Both the position numbers and the translations under genes were made by a program. The notes beneath the pieces are model-generated. The model saw nothing but the letters and a program-made list of their open reading frames with translations. It ran no database searches and was not told the origin of the DNA. From the NCBI GenBank assembly GCA_008015565.1, contig SSFV01000001.1, positions 1 through 50,732 on the forward strand: a stretch of DNA of 50,732 bases. The letters run 5' to 3'. Below, piece by piece: positions 1 to 9,800 of the stretch; position 1 is the stretch's first letter, and each line of letters begins with the position of its first letter. The DNA is from Nitrosomonas sp. (GTDB lineage Bacteria; Pseudomonadota; Gammaproteobacteria; Burkholderiales; Nitrosomonadaceae).

Positions 1-159
1 ATGATAGATAATGCATGGACATTGCTAATCATTAAACAAAACAATAGTGAAATAAAAATGGCTTTCATTAATGACTCCTTTTTGGATGCACGCAGCGAAA
101 TAATTTTATTAAATTGTAAGTATAAAGAATACAAAAAAATTAAACAGTTCATTGGGTGA
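1..159 (+). CDS. short hypothetical ORF, possibly the 3' end of a gene cut by the window edge
   Basis: An open frame begins at the first base (ATG) and stops with TGA at 157-159, giving 52 residues (start MIDNAWTLLII, end KQFIG). Because the window begins on this codon, I cannot tell whether the Met is the true start or an internal residue of a longer gene. The product is Lys/Ile/Asn-rich with no motif I recognise, and codon use is AT-rich compared with rpoH nearby. It may be a real small protein, a gene remnant or chance. Confidence 0.25.
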   Translation: MIDNAWTLLIIKQNNSEIKMAFINDSFLDARSEIILLNCKYKEYKKIKQFIG

Positions 160-263
160 GATGGCTAAGATTCTTAAATTTCCATGCTGGATTTTCTTCT
201 ACTCCATCCAATATTAGCCAACCAGAAAACTAAGCCTTGCACACGCTGAGACTTTTCATTGAC

Positions 264-300
264 CCCGCTGCACGCGAGACCTATGAGTCCTGCAGGCGGG
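264..300 (+). other. GC-rich imperfect hairpin in an otherwise empty stretch (160-426)
   Basis: CCCGCTGCA at 264-272 can pair with TGCAGGCGGG at 291-300, with one bulged base and an 18-nt loop. A T-rich stretch follows (TTTGAGATTGTTT). It could be a terminator for something transcribed rightward from before the window, or a decayed repeat. I see nothing else in 160-426. Confidence 0.3.
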
Positions 301-426
301 TTTGAGATTGTTTGGGTTGACACCGAATTGGCGGGAATAGCCCTAAACAGAGTAATTATTTATTATGGGCTTTTATGTGAGTCAGATTAAAAATAAATGT
401 GTAACTTATTGATTTTATTATATTTC

Positions 427-519
427 TGGCGGAGAGGATGGGATTCGAACCCATGTGCCAGGTTACCCTGACCAACTGATTTCGAGTCAGCGCCGTTATA
501 GCCGCTTCGGTACCTCTCC
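427..519 (-). tRNA. serU: tRNA-Ser (anticodon CGA)
   Basis: On the minus strand the 7-bp acceptor stem GGAGAGG/CCTCTCC is followed by discriminator G and an encoded CCA (427-429). The anticodon stem-loop CTGA-CTCGAAA-TCAG puts anticodon CGA at 482-484, decoding UCG. A long variable arm (GGTCAGGGTAACCTGGC) and the T-loop GGTTCGAATCC are visible. The 93-nt length and long variable arm are typical of class II serine tRNAs. It lies just downstream of rpoH on the same strand. The symbol follows E. coli usage for the CGA isoacceptor. Confidence 0.95.
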
Positions 520-569
520 TATATTGGGGTATTGCTACGTGTAACCGAATGATATTATTCGATCTTGTT

Positions 570-1415
570 TTATGCAGATACAGTCATGGTAGTGCGCATT
601 TTCTGCAGCGCCTTGGCTTCAATTTGACGAATACGTTCTGCTGATACGCCCAACTCATCTGCTAGTTCGTGTAATGTCGCAGTATCTTCTTCTCTTAACC
701 AGCGGGCTTCAATAATATAGCGGCTCCGATCGTCTAAGCAAGCTAACGATTGTTGCAAACCTTGTTCACGTAACAGTTTTCTTTGCTCGCTTTCCAGAAT
801 TTGAGAAGGTTCTTTGCCATCTGTCAGATAATTGATTGGACTTGCCGCATCCTCTTCTTCATCGGAAATGGGTTCGAGCGAAATGTCTGAACCGTTGAAA
901 CGTTTTTCCATTTCAACTACTTCTTCAGACTTAACGCCCAATTGCTTGGCCATTGTATCCACCTCATCTGGGTTCATGGTATCCAACCCTTGTTTCATGC
1001 TTCGCAAATTAAAAAATAACTTACGTTGTTGTTTAGTAGTGGCTATTTTGACTAAACGCCAGTTACGCATAATAAATTCATGGATTTCTGCTTTGATCCA
1101 ATGCACCGCAAAAGTTACCAGCCGTACCCCCCGCTCCGGATCAAAGCGCTTGACTGCTTTCATCAACCCAACATTACCTTCTTGAATTAAATCAGCTTGT
1201 GGTAGCCCATATCCTTTGTAACCGCGTGCAATAGCAATTACGAAGCGCAAATGCGACAATATTAATTTTTGAGCAGCTTCGATATCGCCGTGATTCCATA
1301 GACGCTGCGCTAAGCTCGTTTCTTCTTCTTGTGAAAGAATGGGGAAAGAATTAGCAGACTGAATATAACTTTCGAGACTTCCTCCCACTGCTGGTAGCGT
1401 TAAAGCATTCGTCAT
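570..1415 (-). CDS. rpoH: RNA polymerase heat-shock sigma factor RpoH (sigma-32)
   Basis: The 281-residue product is a full-length sigma-70-family factor that directs RNA polymerase to heat-shock promoters. Region 2 is evident (SHLRFVIAIARGYKGYGLP, then DLIQEGNVGLMKAVKRFDPERG). The RpoH box QRKLFFNLR at residues 130-138 separates RpoH from other sigma factors. The C-terminus carries the region 4 helix-turn-helix (ELADELGVSAERIRQIE). The start ATG has an AGGAG-type ribosome site (CCAGGAGATTATTATA). The gene follows ftsX on the same strand, the classical ftsY-ftsE-ftsX-rpoH order. A CIRCE operator 49-75 nt upstream of the start suggests HrcA repression as well as any read-through from ftsX. Confidence 0.97.
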   Translation of the reverse strand: MTNALTLPAVGGSLESYIQSANSFPILSQEEETSLAQRLWNHGDIEAAQKLILSHLRFVIAIARGYKGYGLPQADLIQEGNVGLMKAVKRFDPERGVRLVTFAVHWIKAEIHEFIMRNWRLVKIATTKQQRKLFFNLRSMKQGLDTMNPDEVDTMAKQLGVKSEEVVEMEKRFNGSDISLEPISDEEEDAASPINYLTDGKEPSQILESEQRKLLREQGLQQSLACLDDRSRYIIEARWLREEDTATLHELADELGVSAERIRQIEAKALQKMRTTMTVSA

Positions 1416-1463
1416 TATAATAATCTCCTGGTAATGGTTAATGGCTGCTGTTTATCAGTAATT

Positions 1464-1490
1464 TTAGCACTCTGGAAATGAGAGTGCCAA
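1464..1490. promoter_or_regulatory. CIRCE element (HrcA operator) upstream of rpoH
   Basis: TTAGCACTC (1464-1472), a 9-nt spacer, then GAGTGCCAA (1482-1490). The known CIRCE consensus is TTAGCACTC-N9-GAGTGCTAA, so 17 of 18 arm bases match, with one change in the right arm. It lies in the 112-nt gap between ftsX and rpoH. HrcA normally represses groE/dnaK operons through this site, so its presence here couples the sigma-32 regulon to HrcA. Confidence 0.9.
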
Positions 1491-1527
1491 TATTTGAAAA
1501 AGTTTCGCTAGCGGTGCTATCACTTCT

Positions 1528-2439
1528 TTATCGTGGTTCGATTTGCCAGAGATGGCTTGCGACAGATAAGCGTGCCCCTAGCCATCCAAGCAAAGCTGAG
1601 AATACAATAAGGCTAATGCTGTCATGTGGAGAGAGAGGCTGCAGATAAAAATCAATGCCAGATTGATGAATAAACGCATAAGCCTCTTCATTTATTAACG
1701 CTATCGAAAATGTGACAATGAGCCAAGCTGAAGCACCGCTTGCTAATCCTTGGAGGGTGCCAAAATAAAGAAATGGGCGGCGGATAAAGCTATCGGTTGC
1801 GCCAATTAATTTAGAGATTTCGATTTCATCGTGTTTAGTGAGAATTTGTAAGCGGATTGTATTAAACATTATGGCAATAATTGCGACGCTTAGTAGGGTT
1901 GCTAGCATGAGTACAACAAAGCGCCCTAGTTTGAGTAATGCATGCAGACGTTCCAGCCATGCGGAGTCAAACTGTACATGTTCAACTTCCGGCCAACTTT
2001 GCATTTCTGCGCGTAATTGTTCAAGCATATCGGAAGTGTTTTGCGCTGTATGAATGACAAACGCATCCGGAAGCGGATTATGTTGGAGACTGATGGTAAT
2101 ATCAGCGAGTCCGTTACTTTGCTGTAATCGCTGCAGCGCTGCATCTTTTGACACAAACTGGATGCTGACAATATTGGCGTTATGTTCTAAATTCCGCTTA
2201 ATTTTTGCGATATCTTCCTTGTTAACTTCTTTTCTGAGAAACAAGCTCATCTGCGGTGAATTTGCCGCCTGGCCTGTAACCGATTGCAGATTTTTCATAA
2301 AGACATAAATACCCGTTGGCATGCTTAGCGCGATACCCATAACGATGATACTGAGAAAGGTGGTAATGGGTGTGGAAATAAGCCGTTTAAGGGTAAGGAT
2401 TAATACAAACCCGTGCTGTGTTAGCCATGCGCGAATCAT
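1528..2439 (-). CDS. ftsX: cell division ABC transporter permease FtsX
   Basis: The 303-residue membrane protein has the FtsX layout: a cytoplasmic N-terminus, a first membrane helix near residues 20-45, a periplasmic domain of about 110 residues, and three membrane helices in the C-terminal half (around residues 170-190, 225-250 and 272-290). The conserved segment after TM2 (IMFNTIRLQI, then EIEISKLIGAT) is readable. FtsX pairs with FtsE at the divisome and transmits ATP hydrolysis to periplasmic activators of the cell-wall amidases. Its ATG overlaps the ftsE stop (ATGA, 2436-2439), implying translational coupling. Confidence 0.95.
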   Translation of the reverse strand: MIRAWLTQHGFVLILTLKRLISTPITTFLSIIVMGIALSMPTGIYVFMKNLQSVTGQAANSPQMSLFLRKEVNKEDIAKIKRNLEHNANIVSIQFVSKDAALQRLQQSNGLADITISLQHNPLPDAFVIHTAQNTSDMLEQLRAEMQSWPEVEHVQFDSAWLERLHALLKLGRFVVLMLATLLSVAIIAIMFNTIRLQILTKHDEIEISKLIGATDSFIRRPFLYFGTLQGLASGASAWLIVTFSIALINEEAYAFIHQSGIDFYLQPLSPHDSISLIVFSALLGWLGARLSVASHLWQIEPR

Positions 2440-3089
2440 ACCGCCAATTTTCCTTGTTTGAGTAATATAATGCGATGCTGTGTATCTTCTAATAGAGATG
2501 CATCATGCGTTGCGATCATTACCGTGACGCCCACCTGATTGAATGATGTGAACAACGCCATAATATCGCGTGCATACTCGACATCTAGGTTACCCGTTGG
2601 CTCATCGGCGATTAAAATGTTCGGCCGATGAACGATTGCGCGCGCAATACATAATCGCTGTCTTTCGCCTCCTGATAATGTAATAGGCATGGATTTTTCT
2701 TTTTTTAATAAACCTACTTTATCGAGTGCTGCACGAACACGGCTAGCCGCTGTTTTGCTGTCAAAGCTACTGATTTGCAACGGTAACAGCACATTATTGA
2801 AAACATTGCGATCAAATAACAATTTATGGTCTTGAAAAATAAAACCGATTTTACGCCGTAAATAGGGAATGGCGCCGAGTTTGAGCCTTGCAATATTTTG
2901 TCCGCTGATAGCGATGGTGCCGGAAGTTGGACGTTCGATTGCTGAAATTAATTTTAACAGCGTGCTTTTGCCAGCTCCAGAATGGCCAGTCAAAAATACC
3001 ATTTCACCCGGTTCTACAGTTAAATCAATATTGTTGAGCGCAACGTAGCCATCCGGATAACGCTTGGAAACATTCTTAAAAACGATCAT
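2436..3089 (-). CDS. ftsE: cell division ATP-binding protein FtsE
   Basis: This 217-residue ABC ATPase has Walker A GHSGAGKST (about residues 35-43), the signature LSGGERQRLCIARA, Walker B ILIADEPTGNLD, and the H-loop ATHD. The start MIVFKNVSKRYPDGYVALNNI is typical of FtsE. It powers FtsX in septal peptidoglycan remodelling. It lies 21 nt downstream of ftsY and overlaps ftsX by 4 nt. Length and motifs are complete. Confidence 0.97.
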   Translation of the reverse strand: MIVFKNVSKRYPDGYVALNNIDLTVEPGEMVFLTGHSGAGKSTLLKLISAIERPTSGTIAISGQNIARLKLGAIPYLRRKIGFIFQDHKLLFDRNVFNNVLLPLQISSFDSKTAASRVRAALDKVGLLKKEKSMPITLSGGERQRLCIARAIVHRPNILIADEPTGNLDVEYARDIMALFTSFNQVGVTVMIATHDASLLEDTQHRIILLKQGKLAV

Positions 3090-3110
3090 GTATTATTTAC
3101 TGGCGGCAGT

Positions 3111-4136
3111 TCAATCAAACATTGCTTCGACAAACTCATTTGCATCAAACGGTCTGAGATCATCTACGCCTTCACCCACGCCCACAAAACGCAACGCAGG
3201 GGGATTTTGCGGATATTGACCCGCAATAGCGGCAACGACGCCACCTTTGGCTGTGCCGTCCAGCTTGGTTAAAACTAACCCCGTTACGCCTAGCGCTTTA
3301 TCGAAGGCTTTAACCTGCGTAATTGCATTTTGTCCGGTATTGGCATCCAGTACCAGCATCACCTCATGAGGAGCATCGGGGATAGCTTTGGCAATGACTC
3401 GTTTTACTTTCTTTATTTCTTCCATTAAATGCAATTGCGAAGTCAAACGCCCGGCGGTATCGGCAAGTACAATATCAATGCCACGTGCTTTGGCAGAGTT
3501 AACGGCATCAAAAATTATAGCTGCGGGATCACTTTTCTTACCTGCCTCGCTATCAGGAGCAATGACGGTAACATTGTTGCGTTCGCCCCAAGCAATTAGC
3601 TGCTCTCGCGCTGCTGCGCGAAAAGTATCGCCTGCAGCCAGCAATACCGAATGCCCTTGCGTTTGAAAATACTTGGCAAGCTTACCTATAGAAGTAGTTT
3701 TTCCCACACCATTTACGCCTGTTATCATAATGATAAAGGGCTTTTGTGTGGTCGTATCCAATGGCCGGACCAACGGCTGTAATAGCGCAATCAGTTGATC
3801 CTTAAGTGCCTGCTTAAGTTGCATCGCGTCGGTTAACGCGTCACGCTTGACCTGTTTGCGCAAATTTTCAAGCAATTGATGCGTTGCATTGACACCCACA
3901 TCGGAAGTTAACAGCATGGTTTCAAGTTCTTCATAAAGCGCTTCATCAATCTTGCCGCCACCGAACAAGCCTGATAGTTGCTTACCCCAGCTTTGCCGGG
4001 TGCGCGCAAGGCCTTGTTTGAGTTTGCTTGCAAAGCTTGTTGACTGACCGGCTGGTGGATTGGAGTCATTATCGGGGGTAGCAGCTGCTTGCGCGGAATC
4101 TGCAGAATCTTTTTTGGATTTAAAAAAACTAAACAT
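3111..4136 (-). CDS. ftsY: signal recognition particle receptor FtsY
   Basis: The 341-residue SRP-receptor GTPase has an acidic/polar N-terminal A region (residues 1-45), the four-helix N domain (about 50-135), and an NG GTPase domain with G1 GVNGVGKTTSIGKLA, the DTFRAAAREQL insertion motif, DTAGR, TKLDG, and the closing GVGEGVDDLRPF. It docks ribosome-SRP complexes at the inner membrane for co-translational insertion. It is the first gene of ftsY-ftsE-ftsX and is divergent from the M16 peptidase gene, so its promoter must lie in the short gap at 4137-4216. Confidence 0.97.
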   Translation of the reverse strand: MFSFFKSKKDSADSAQAAATPDNDSNPPAGQSTSFASKLKQGLARTRQSWGKQLSGLFGGGKIDEALYEELETMLLTSDVGVNATHQLLENLRKQVKRDALTDAMQLKQALKDQLIALLQPLVRPLDTTTQKPFIIMITGVNGVGKTTSIGKLAKYFQTQGHSVLLAAGDTFRAAAREQLIAWGERNNVTVIAPDSEAGKKSDPAAIIFDAVNSAKARGIDIVLADTAGRLTSQLHLMEEIKKVKRVIAKAIPDAPHEVMLVLDANTGQNAITQVKAFDKALGVTGLVLTKLDGTAKGGVVAAIAGQYPQNPPALRFVGVGEGVDDLRPFDANEFVEAMFD

Positions 4137-4216
4137 TCTGGTAGGCTCTATGAATATACACTCAAATTTTCAAAGTTTAATTTTATTCTGTTTAGTCACT
4201 CTTAGGTTAGTAAAAA

Positions 4217-5623
4217 ATGAAGCTCGATTACTCTATTGGCAACACCTGCTTTCGTGCGATTTTATTTTCCGGTTTATTGCAAATAGGCCTGTTAATCTCG
4301 CTTCCGGCGTTTGCCAATACGCATGAGTATTGGCTTGCGAATGGCTTGAAATTGATTGTGAAGCAAGATCACCGATCACCTGTAGTTGTAACGCAAATCT
4401 GGTACAAGGCCGGCAGCATTGACGAAGTCAATGGCGTAACGGGCGTAGCGCACGTGCTTGAGCATATGATGTTCAAAGGTACGAAAACAGTTCCTAACGG
4501 TGAATTCTCAAAAAAAATCGCAGCTGCCGGCGGACGTGAGAATGCTTTTACCAGCTACGATTACACCGGTTATTATCAGCAACTGCATAAGCAGCACTTG
4601 CCGATGGCTATGGAATTGGAGTCTGACCGGATGCGCAACCTGGTTCTGACTAAAGACGAATTCGCAAAAGAAATCAGAGTGGTTATGGAGGAAAGACGGC
4701 TGCGTACTGATGATCAGGCGCGTGCATTGCTGTATGAAAAAATGATGGCGGTGGCTTATCAGTCGCATCCTTACAAAAATCCCATTATCGGTTGGATGAA
4801 CGATCTGGAAAATATGCGGGTAGAAGATGCCCAGGATTGGTATGACCATTGGTATGCACCTAACAATGCCGTATTGGTTGTTGTAGGCGATGTCGATGCC
4901 GAAGAAGTTTTTAAGCTGGCGCAGCGATACTACGGTGCTGTTGAAAAACGCCCGCTGCTTGACATAGATGCGCGTAAACCGCAGATTGAGCCGCCCCAGC
5001 TTGGCACCAAGCGGATAACGGTCAAAGCGCCGGCGGAATTGCCCTATCTCATCATGGGTTATCATGCGCCGGTGATTAGGAATGCTGCAGCGGATTGGGA
5101 GCCTTATGCGTTGGAGGTGCTTGAAAGTGTTTTGGATGGCCATTCCTCTGCGAGATTGAATAAAACGCTGGTACGTGAAAAGCAGATAGCCAATTCTGCG
5201 AGCGCTGGCTATAGCGCAGTAGCACGCGGTCCGAGCATTTTCTTTCTTAGCGCGGTTCCGGGCACAGGTAAAACGGTGGCGGAACTCGAACAAGCTTTAC
5301 GCGATGAGATCGAAAAAGTGATTAAAGAAGGTGTTACCGAAGCAGAGCTTGCGCGAGTGAAAGCGCAGGTAATTGCTGGTCATGTGTATCAGCGAGATTC
5401 TATTTTCTCTCAAGCGATGCAAATCGGAAGATTGGAAAGTATCGGGCTATCTTACCGAGACATAGACACCATGCTGGAAAAATTGAAGGCGGTTACAGCT
5501 GAGCAAATACGCGATGTGGCGAAAAAGTATTTCAACGATGACAGTCTAACGGTGGCGGTTCTCGATCCGCAACCGTTAGAGCAGAAAAAAACCGTTGCAG
5601 CACCAAGCGGCTTAAGGCACTAA
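4217..5623 (+). CDS. secreted M16 family zinc metallopeptidase
   Basis: The product has 468 residues. A signal peptide ends near residue 33 (LPAFA|NTHEYW), so the enzyme is probably periplasmic. The inverted zinc motif HxxEH is present (HVLEHMMFKG, about residues 80-89), with the further acidic ligand about 75 residues on in the EERRLRTD/EK region. The C-terminal M16 domain follows (about 190-460). Many bacterial M16 enzymes are encoded as an active/inactive pair in tandem. No partner follows: the next gene is on the other strand. It probably degrades peptides or misfolded envelope proteins, but the substrate is unknown. Confidence 0.9.
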   Translation: MKLDYSIGNTCFRAILFSGLLQIGLLISLPAFANTHEYWLANGLKLIVKQDHRSPVVVTQIWYKAGSIDEVNGVTGVAHVLEHMMFKGTKTVPNGEFSKKIAAAGGRENAFTSYDYTGYYQQLHKQHLPMAMELESDRMRNLVLTKDEFAKEIRVVMEERRLRTDDQARALLYEKMMAVAYQSHPYKNPIIGWMNDLENMRVEDAQDWYDHWYAPNNAVLVVVGDVDAEEVFKLAQRYYGAVEKRPLLDIDARKPQIEPPQLGTKRITVKAPAELPYLIMGYHAPVIRNAAADWEPYALEVLESVLDGHSSARLNKTLVREKQIANSASAGYSAVARGPSIFFLSAVPGTGKTVAELEQALRDEIEKVIKEGVTEAELARVKAQVIAGHVYQRDSIFSQAMQIGRLESIGLSYRDIDTMLEKLKAVTAEQIRDVAKKYFNDDSLTVAVLDPQPLEQKKTVAAPSGLRH

Positions 5624-5642
5624 CTTCTCTCCGGGATGTGAA

Positions 5643-6041
5643 TTATTTTTTATCGCCATGTGCATGTTCATGATCTTTTTGATGATCATGTTTTTGCATA
5701 TGGCACATCATCCGGCCCATTTCCGTTTCATCCAGGAAACCGTCGTTGTTGGTATCTTTTTTATCAAACTTGGCTTCATGATGATTGAGGAATTCTTGTT
5801 TACTGATCTTGCCGTCTTTGTTTTGATCAACGGATGACATCATATGCTCGCATTGATGTCCTGAGTGATGGTCGTGGCCACCGGACTTCCCGTCGCTATG
5901 GCTATGACTCTCCCCTTGGCTGCTTTGATGTTGATGTTCGCCTGCTTTGGCCGTACCGGTGGCAAACACAATTGTGGCATTCAATGTAAGGATAAAAACG
6001 GTTCCCGCGGCAATAGCAGCTAAAATTTTTGTTGAGAGCAT
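5643..6041 (-). CDS. exported histidine-rich EF-hand protein
   Basis: A 132-residue protein with an N-terminal signal sequence (residues 1-28, ending near TIVFA). A His/Ser/Gly-rich segment (about 36-66) leads to two EF-hand loops: DQNKDGKISKQE (about 73-84) and DTNNDGFLDETE (about 96-107). A His-rich tail follows (HMQKHDHQKDHEHAHGD). The loops keep Asp/Asn at positions 1, 3 and 5 and Glu at 12, so calcium binding is likely. The His clusters suggest transition-metal binding as well. Its 3' end converges on the M16 gene. Function unknown; a periplasmic Ca/metal buffer is an inference. Confidence 0.85.
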   Translation of the reverse strand: MLSTKILAAIAAGTVFILTLNATIVFATGTAKAGEHQHQSSQGESHSHSDGKSGGHDHHSGHQCEHMMSSVDQNKDGKISKQEFLNHHEAKFDKKDTNNDGFLDETEMGRMMCHMQKHDHQKDHEHAHGDKK

Positions 6042-6179
6042 AGTGTTTCTCCTAAATAAATAAGTGAAAGTTCGAGTTTGCTGCGACGATTAACATGAAC
6101 TCATTCCGGGGATCCGGAAATTGGTACAGCAAACGAGTATTTAATACGTACCAGTGCAGCATAAATAATAATCGCAATT

Positions 6180-6725
6180 TCAAGCAACAATAAAATGCTG
6201 GCGGTAATATTTCAATTCATTGATAGAATCATAAATATCAGCCAAGGCCTCGTGCTTGCTTTCTTTGGTCAGACCTGCTGCAATTTCGGGTTTCCAGCGT
6301 TTGACCAATTCCTTGATTGTACTCACATCCAAGTTGCGATAATGAAAATACGCTTCCAGCTGCGGCATTGAACGAACCATAAAGCGCCGATCCTGGCAGA
6401 TTGAATTGCCGCACATTGGCGATGCGCCAGAGGGTACGTGCAATTTCAGAAACTCAATCAACTGCGTTTCAACTTCATCCTCGCTGAGCGGTGAAGCCTT
6501 CACCTTGTCGATTAAACCGGATTTGGCATGGGTAGACTTGTTCCATTTGTCCATAGCATCCAATACTTCATCGGCTTGATGCACGACCAGAACCGGACCT
6601 TCAGCAATGGTATTCAGTTGCGCATCGGTAATCACTAAAGCTACTTCAATGATACGATCGGTATCTGGATTGAGTCCGGTCATTTCCATGTCAACCCAAA
6701 TGAGGTTATTGTTATCTTGTGCCAT
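6180..6725 (-). CDS. orn: oligoribonuclease (3'-5' exoribonuclease for 2-5 nt RNAs)
   Basis: The DEDDh exonuclease motifs are present: [11 protein letters not shown] (Exo I), the SICQDRRFM region (Exo II), and a C-terminal [14 protein letters not shown] containing the Exo III His/Asp. I chose the ATG at 6725, giving 181 residues ([14 protein letters not shown]), the usual Orn length. An upstream in-frame ATG at 6770 would add 15 residues not typical of the family. Orn removes nano-RNAs and linear pGpG, and is near-essential in many proteobacteria. Confidence 0.95.
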   Translation of the reverse strand: MAQDNNNLIWVDMEMTGLNPDTDRIIEVALVITDAQLNTIAEGPVLVVHQADEVLDAMDKWNKSTHAKSGLIDKVKASPLSEDEVETQLIEFLKLHVPSGASPMCGNSICQDRRFMVRSMPQLEAYFHYRNLDVSTIKELVKRWKPEIAAGLTKESKHEALADIYDSINELKYYRQHFIVA

Positions 6726-6882
6726 AATTATTACGATATTTTTTGAATGGAATGCGCTCAATTGTGTCATATTGGCACTAGTCCGTCACTTTTAAAACAA
6801 ATGAGGGGAACAGAACGCGAGCCACTGATCCAGGTTTGTTGATGTATCAGACATCGGCATTTCTCCGAGGCAGATATTATCC

Positions 6883-9800
6883 CTAGCGGATTCCCAGCTC
6901 TTCAAGTTCACGAATTCCCTGCTGCGCCGTGTCATCACTAGGTGAAAGCTTTGCTGCTTGTTGATAAGCTTTTAATGCCAAACGATATTCCACCAAAGCC
7001 TTTTTTTTCAAGCCGTCCACATCTAATGAATCGGCAAGATATTTTTGATAAAAGCCCAATAAATTTAGATGCTTAGAATTTTTCTTATCGATGCTGGTGG
7101 CATGCTTAATGTAAGCAATGCCTATCCGAATTACTTCTTCCCAGGTGGCTTTGCCTGCTTTTCGTAGAATCAGGCTTTGTCCATAATAGGTATTGCTTAG
7201 CTCTTCCAAAAGCTGCATATTTTTTTTATCCTTTTGTGTAATTGGCTCCATGACAACGATTGCCGGCGATATAGCGTCTAATGCCAGATCCAAGCGGTTG
7301 ATCTTGTAATGGTACTTGGCGATGCCTCGTTTTGCTGTCGCAACAGCGAGATTGCCGTAGTCAGGCTCAGTATGGAACAGTGCAGCAATTGATGCCATGT
7401 TTGCTTTTATATTCAGTACGTCTGCTTCCATGGGATTACCGAGTTTCTCTTGCGTCACTTGAATCCAGCAGAGAACGTTATACAGGTCTTCGTATCCTTT
7501 GAAAGCAGCGGGCTGGAGGCCTAAATATTCTTGCATGGTTGCTTTAGCTGCGTTGAACTCGCGAAGGGCAGCAGCGTAGTTCCCTTCCTCAAATAATTTG
7601 GCACCCTGATTCACACCTGTAGAGTGGGCAGTATCGAGTTTTGCGGTTTTCTGCTCATTGTACTCAGTAAGGTTGCGATAAAGGCTGGAGGCTTGTTCTT
7701 CCAGTTGCTTTTGCTCCTTATCGGCCAGATCAGCGTCTGTTTTATCTCCCGCCTTTCGCAGGAGCTTTGCTTCCTCGGTTCTGGCGTTCCGTAAATAATT
7801 TACAATGATCAAATTATCTCCTTGCGACTCAAACTCTTTCTTAAATTGTCCATACAGAGTGATCACCTTTTGTAGCGTGGCTTTGGCTTCCGGCCATTTT
7901 TTAAGGTCTGCCAGGGCCCAGGATTGGTCCGTGAGAGTAGAACCAAGCGCCCACACCCATTCCGCGTCTGAGTGATCGGGAACGGTCGTCCTATAAGATT
8001 GTTCTGATTCCTGGAGTGCTTCCAGACGCTCGGTTGGCCGGGTTTGCACCGAAAGCACTTTTGCACGAACTCGCTGGGCCCAACCGAGATCGCGTTGCCA
8101 CGATATGTTGCTTGGGTCGAGTTCAGTCAAGATCTTAAGTGTCTTTATAGCCTTCAGGCTGGTAACTTCAGCTTCAAGCAAAGATATTGCTTTACAATCC
8201 TTTCTTTTGCTCTGGTAGCAACCGGCGATACTATCAGCGATTAGTAATTGAACCGCTGCTTGTTCCCGTTCCCATAGCCGGTTGGTTGGATCGCGGCGTC
8301 GCAAAATTTCGAACTCAGCTAAAACTTCACGATAATCCTGCAATGCGTACTGGGGATTCTCGATAAGTTTACTGTTAGCTAAAGAAGCGAATGCAACGGC
8401 TTTCTGTTGTATGGGCGAGGCTGATGCCGGACTCAGCTTTCTTGCCTCATTCGCCAGTCGTACGGCTCTTTCATTATCCTCCTGAGCACCGAGGATCATT
8501 CCTCGTAGTAAAAAAGCCTCACTGAGAACTTCTAGAACCTTTGCGTCTGGATAAGCCTCCCCCCTGTTTACTACCGGTCCGTGGGGCCCAAATGGCATGG
8601 TCGTTATTATATTGAAGGCTTGATTTAAGTCTTTGTGCGCAAGAGTCGCTTGGCCCATGCGGTATTTCAATTGCGCAGCCCGTACCAGGCTGCTGGCCAG
8701 TCTGGTGCAATCACTTAACTCAATCTCAACGCTGGCAGTCACCTGACGCCAATCCTTTGCCGTAGATGTGTAGTGTTCCAGCGCCTGTGAAACATATCCT
8801 TGGTCAGCCAAAGCTTCTCCGATTCGCTCGCGGGTTCTGGCAATCTCACGTGCGCGAATCAGCGTATCTGGGCTGCTCTCGAGAGCCGCTAACGCCTCTT
8901 CAAAGAACGTAACAGATTTCGATAGAGAGCCGCGTGTTCGCTCGAGGTCACCGGCATTGCGTAATGCCAGACCTCTAATCAACGCCGGGCTTTGGGTGCT
9001 ATTATTTAAATAGGACTCTACCTCCTTTTGCACTTGTTGAAGCATCGTGCTGCGCCCCACGTCACGAATTTCTCCGAGAAACTGTTCGCCCAGAAGAAAG
9101 CCCAGCAACCCTTCCGCCTGGTGTTGCGCTGTTTCTGCTTGTTGTTGTGCTGCTTCTGCAAGTTGATTAGCTCTTTTCATCTGGATAGCTTCTGCTTGTG
9201 CTTTCCTAATTAGATGTTCCTGTTCCTCCTGATGTTGTTTAAACTTTCGTTCGTCGCGAGATTTTCGAACTACCGGAACCAATCGGTCGTGAATCAATTC
9301 TACCCGCAGGGTATCTTGATAAGGTACGATCCGCAACAAGCGATGTTTATCGGTCAGCACGGACAGTTGAGTTCTGGTAAGAAGATTCTCGTCAAGCGCT
9401 TCCTCTTCGGGATAGTTGCCGCGAAAATGATCACCCTGGATCAGGTAATCCTCAATGAAATTTGCTACCTCCGGCGGACCTTTCACTGCCGGATCGTCGA
9501 GAGCCTCCTGATAGAAACGATCAAGAATGTCCTGTCCTGCCTCTAGTACAAGCATCTCGTCGATTAGGGATCCGGGTATGCGCCGCCGGTTCAGTTGATA
9601 GCAAAATAAGCTCAGGAGTACAGGCTCGATGGTCACGTTGGTCGGATCGGTGGCACCCCCCTTTTGATCAAGTTTTCCAACAAAATCGACGATGAATGGC
9701 GCCACACCTTCGCAAAGAATTGCCTTACCGGCTTGTTCGACGACTTCAATGGCATGCTGGCGCGACATCGGTTCAAGGCGAAGATAATTGCGCAGCAGTG

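Noticed and set aside
4508-5293. 261-codon open frame on the minus strand inside the M16 peptidase gene
   Set aside because: It is antisense to a gene with clear catalytic motifs and a signal peptide, and its translation has no recognisable domain or ribosome site.
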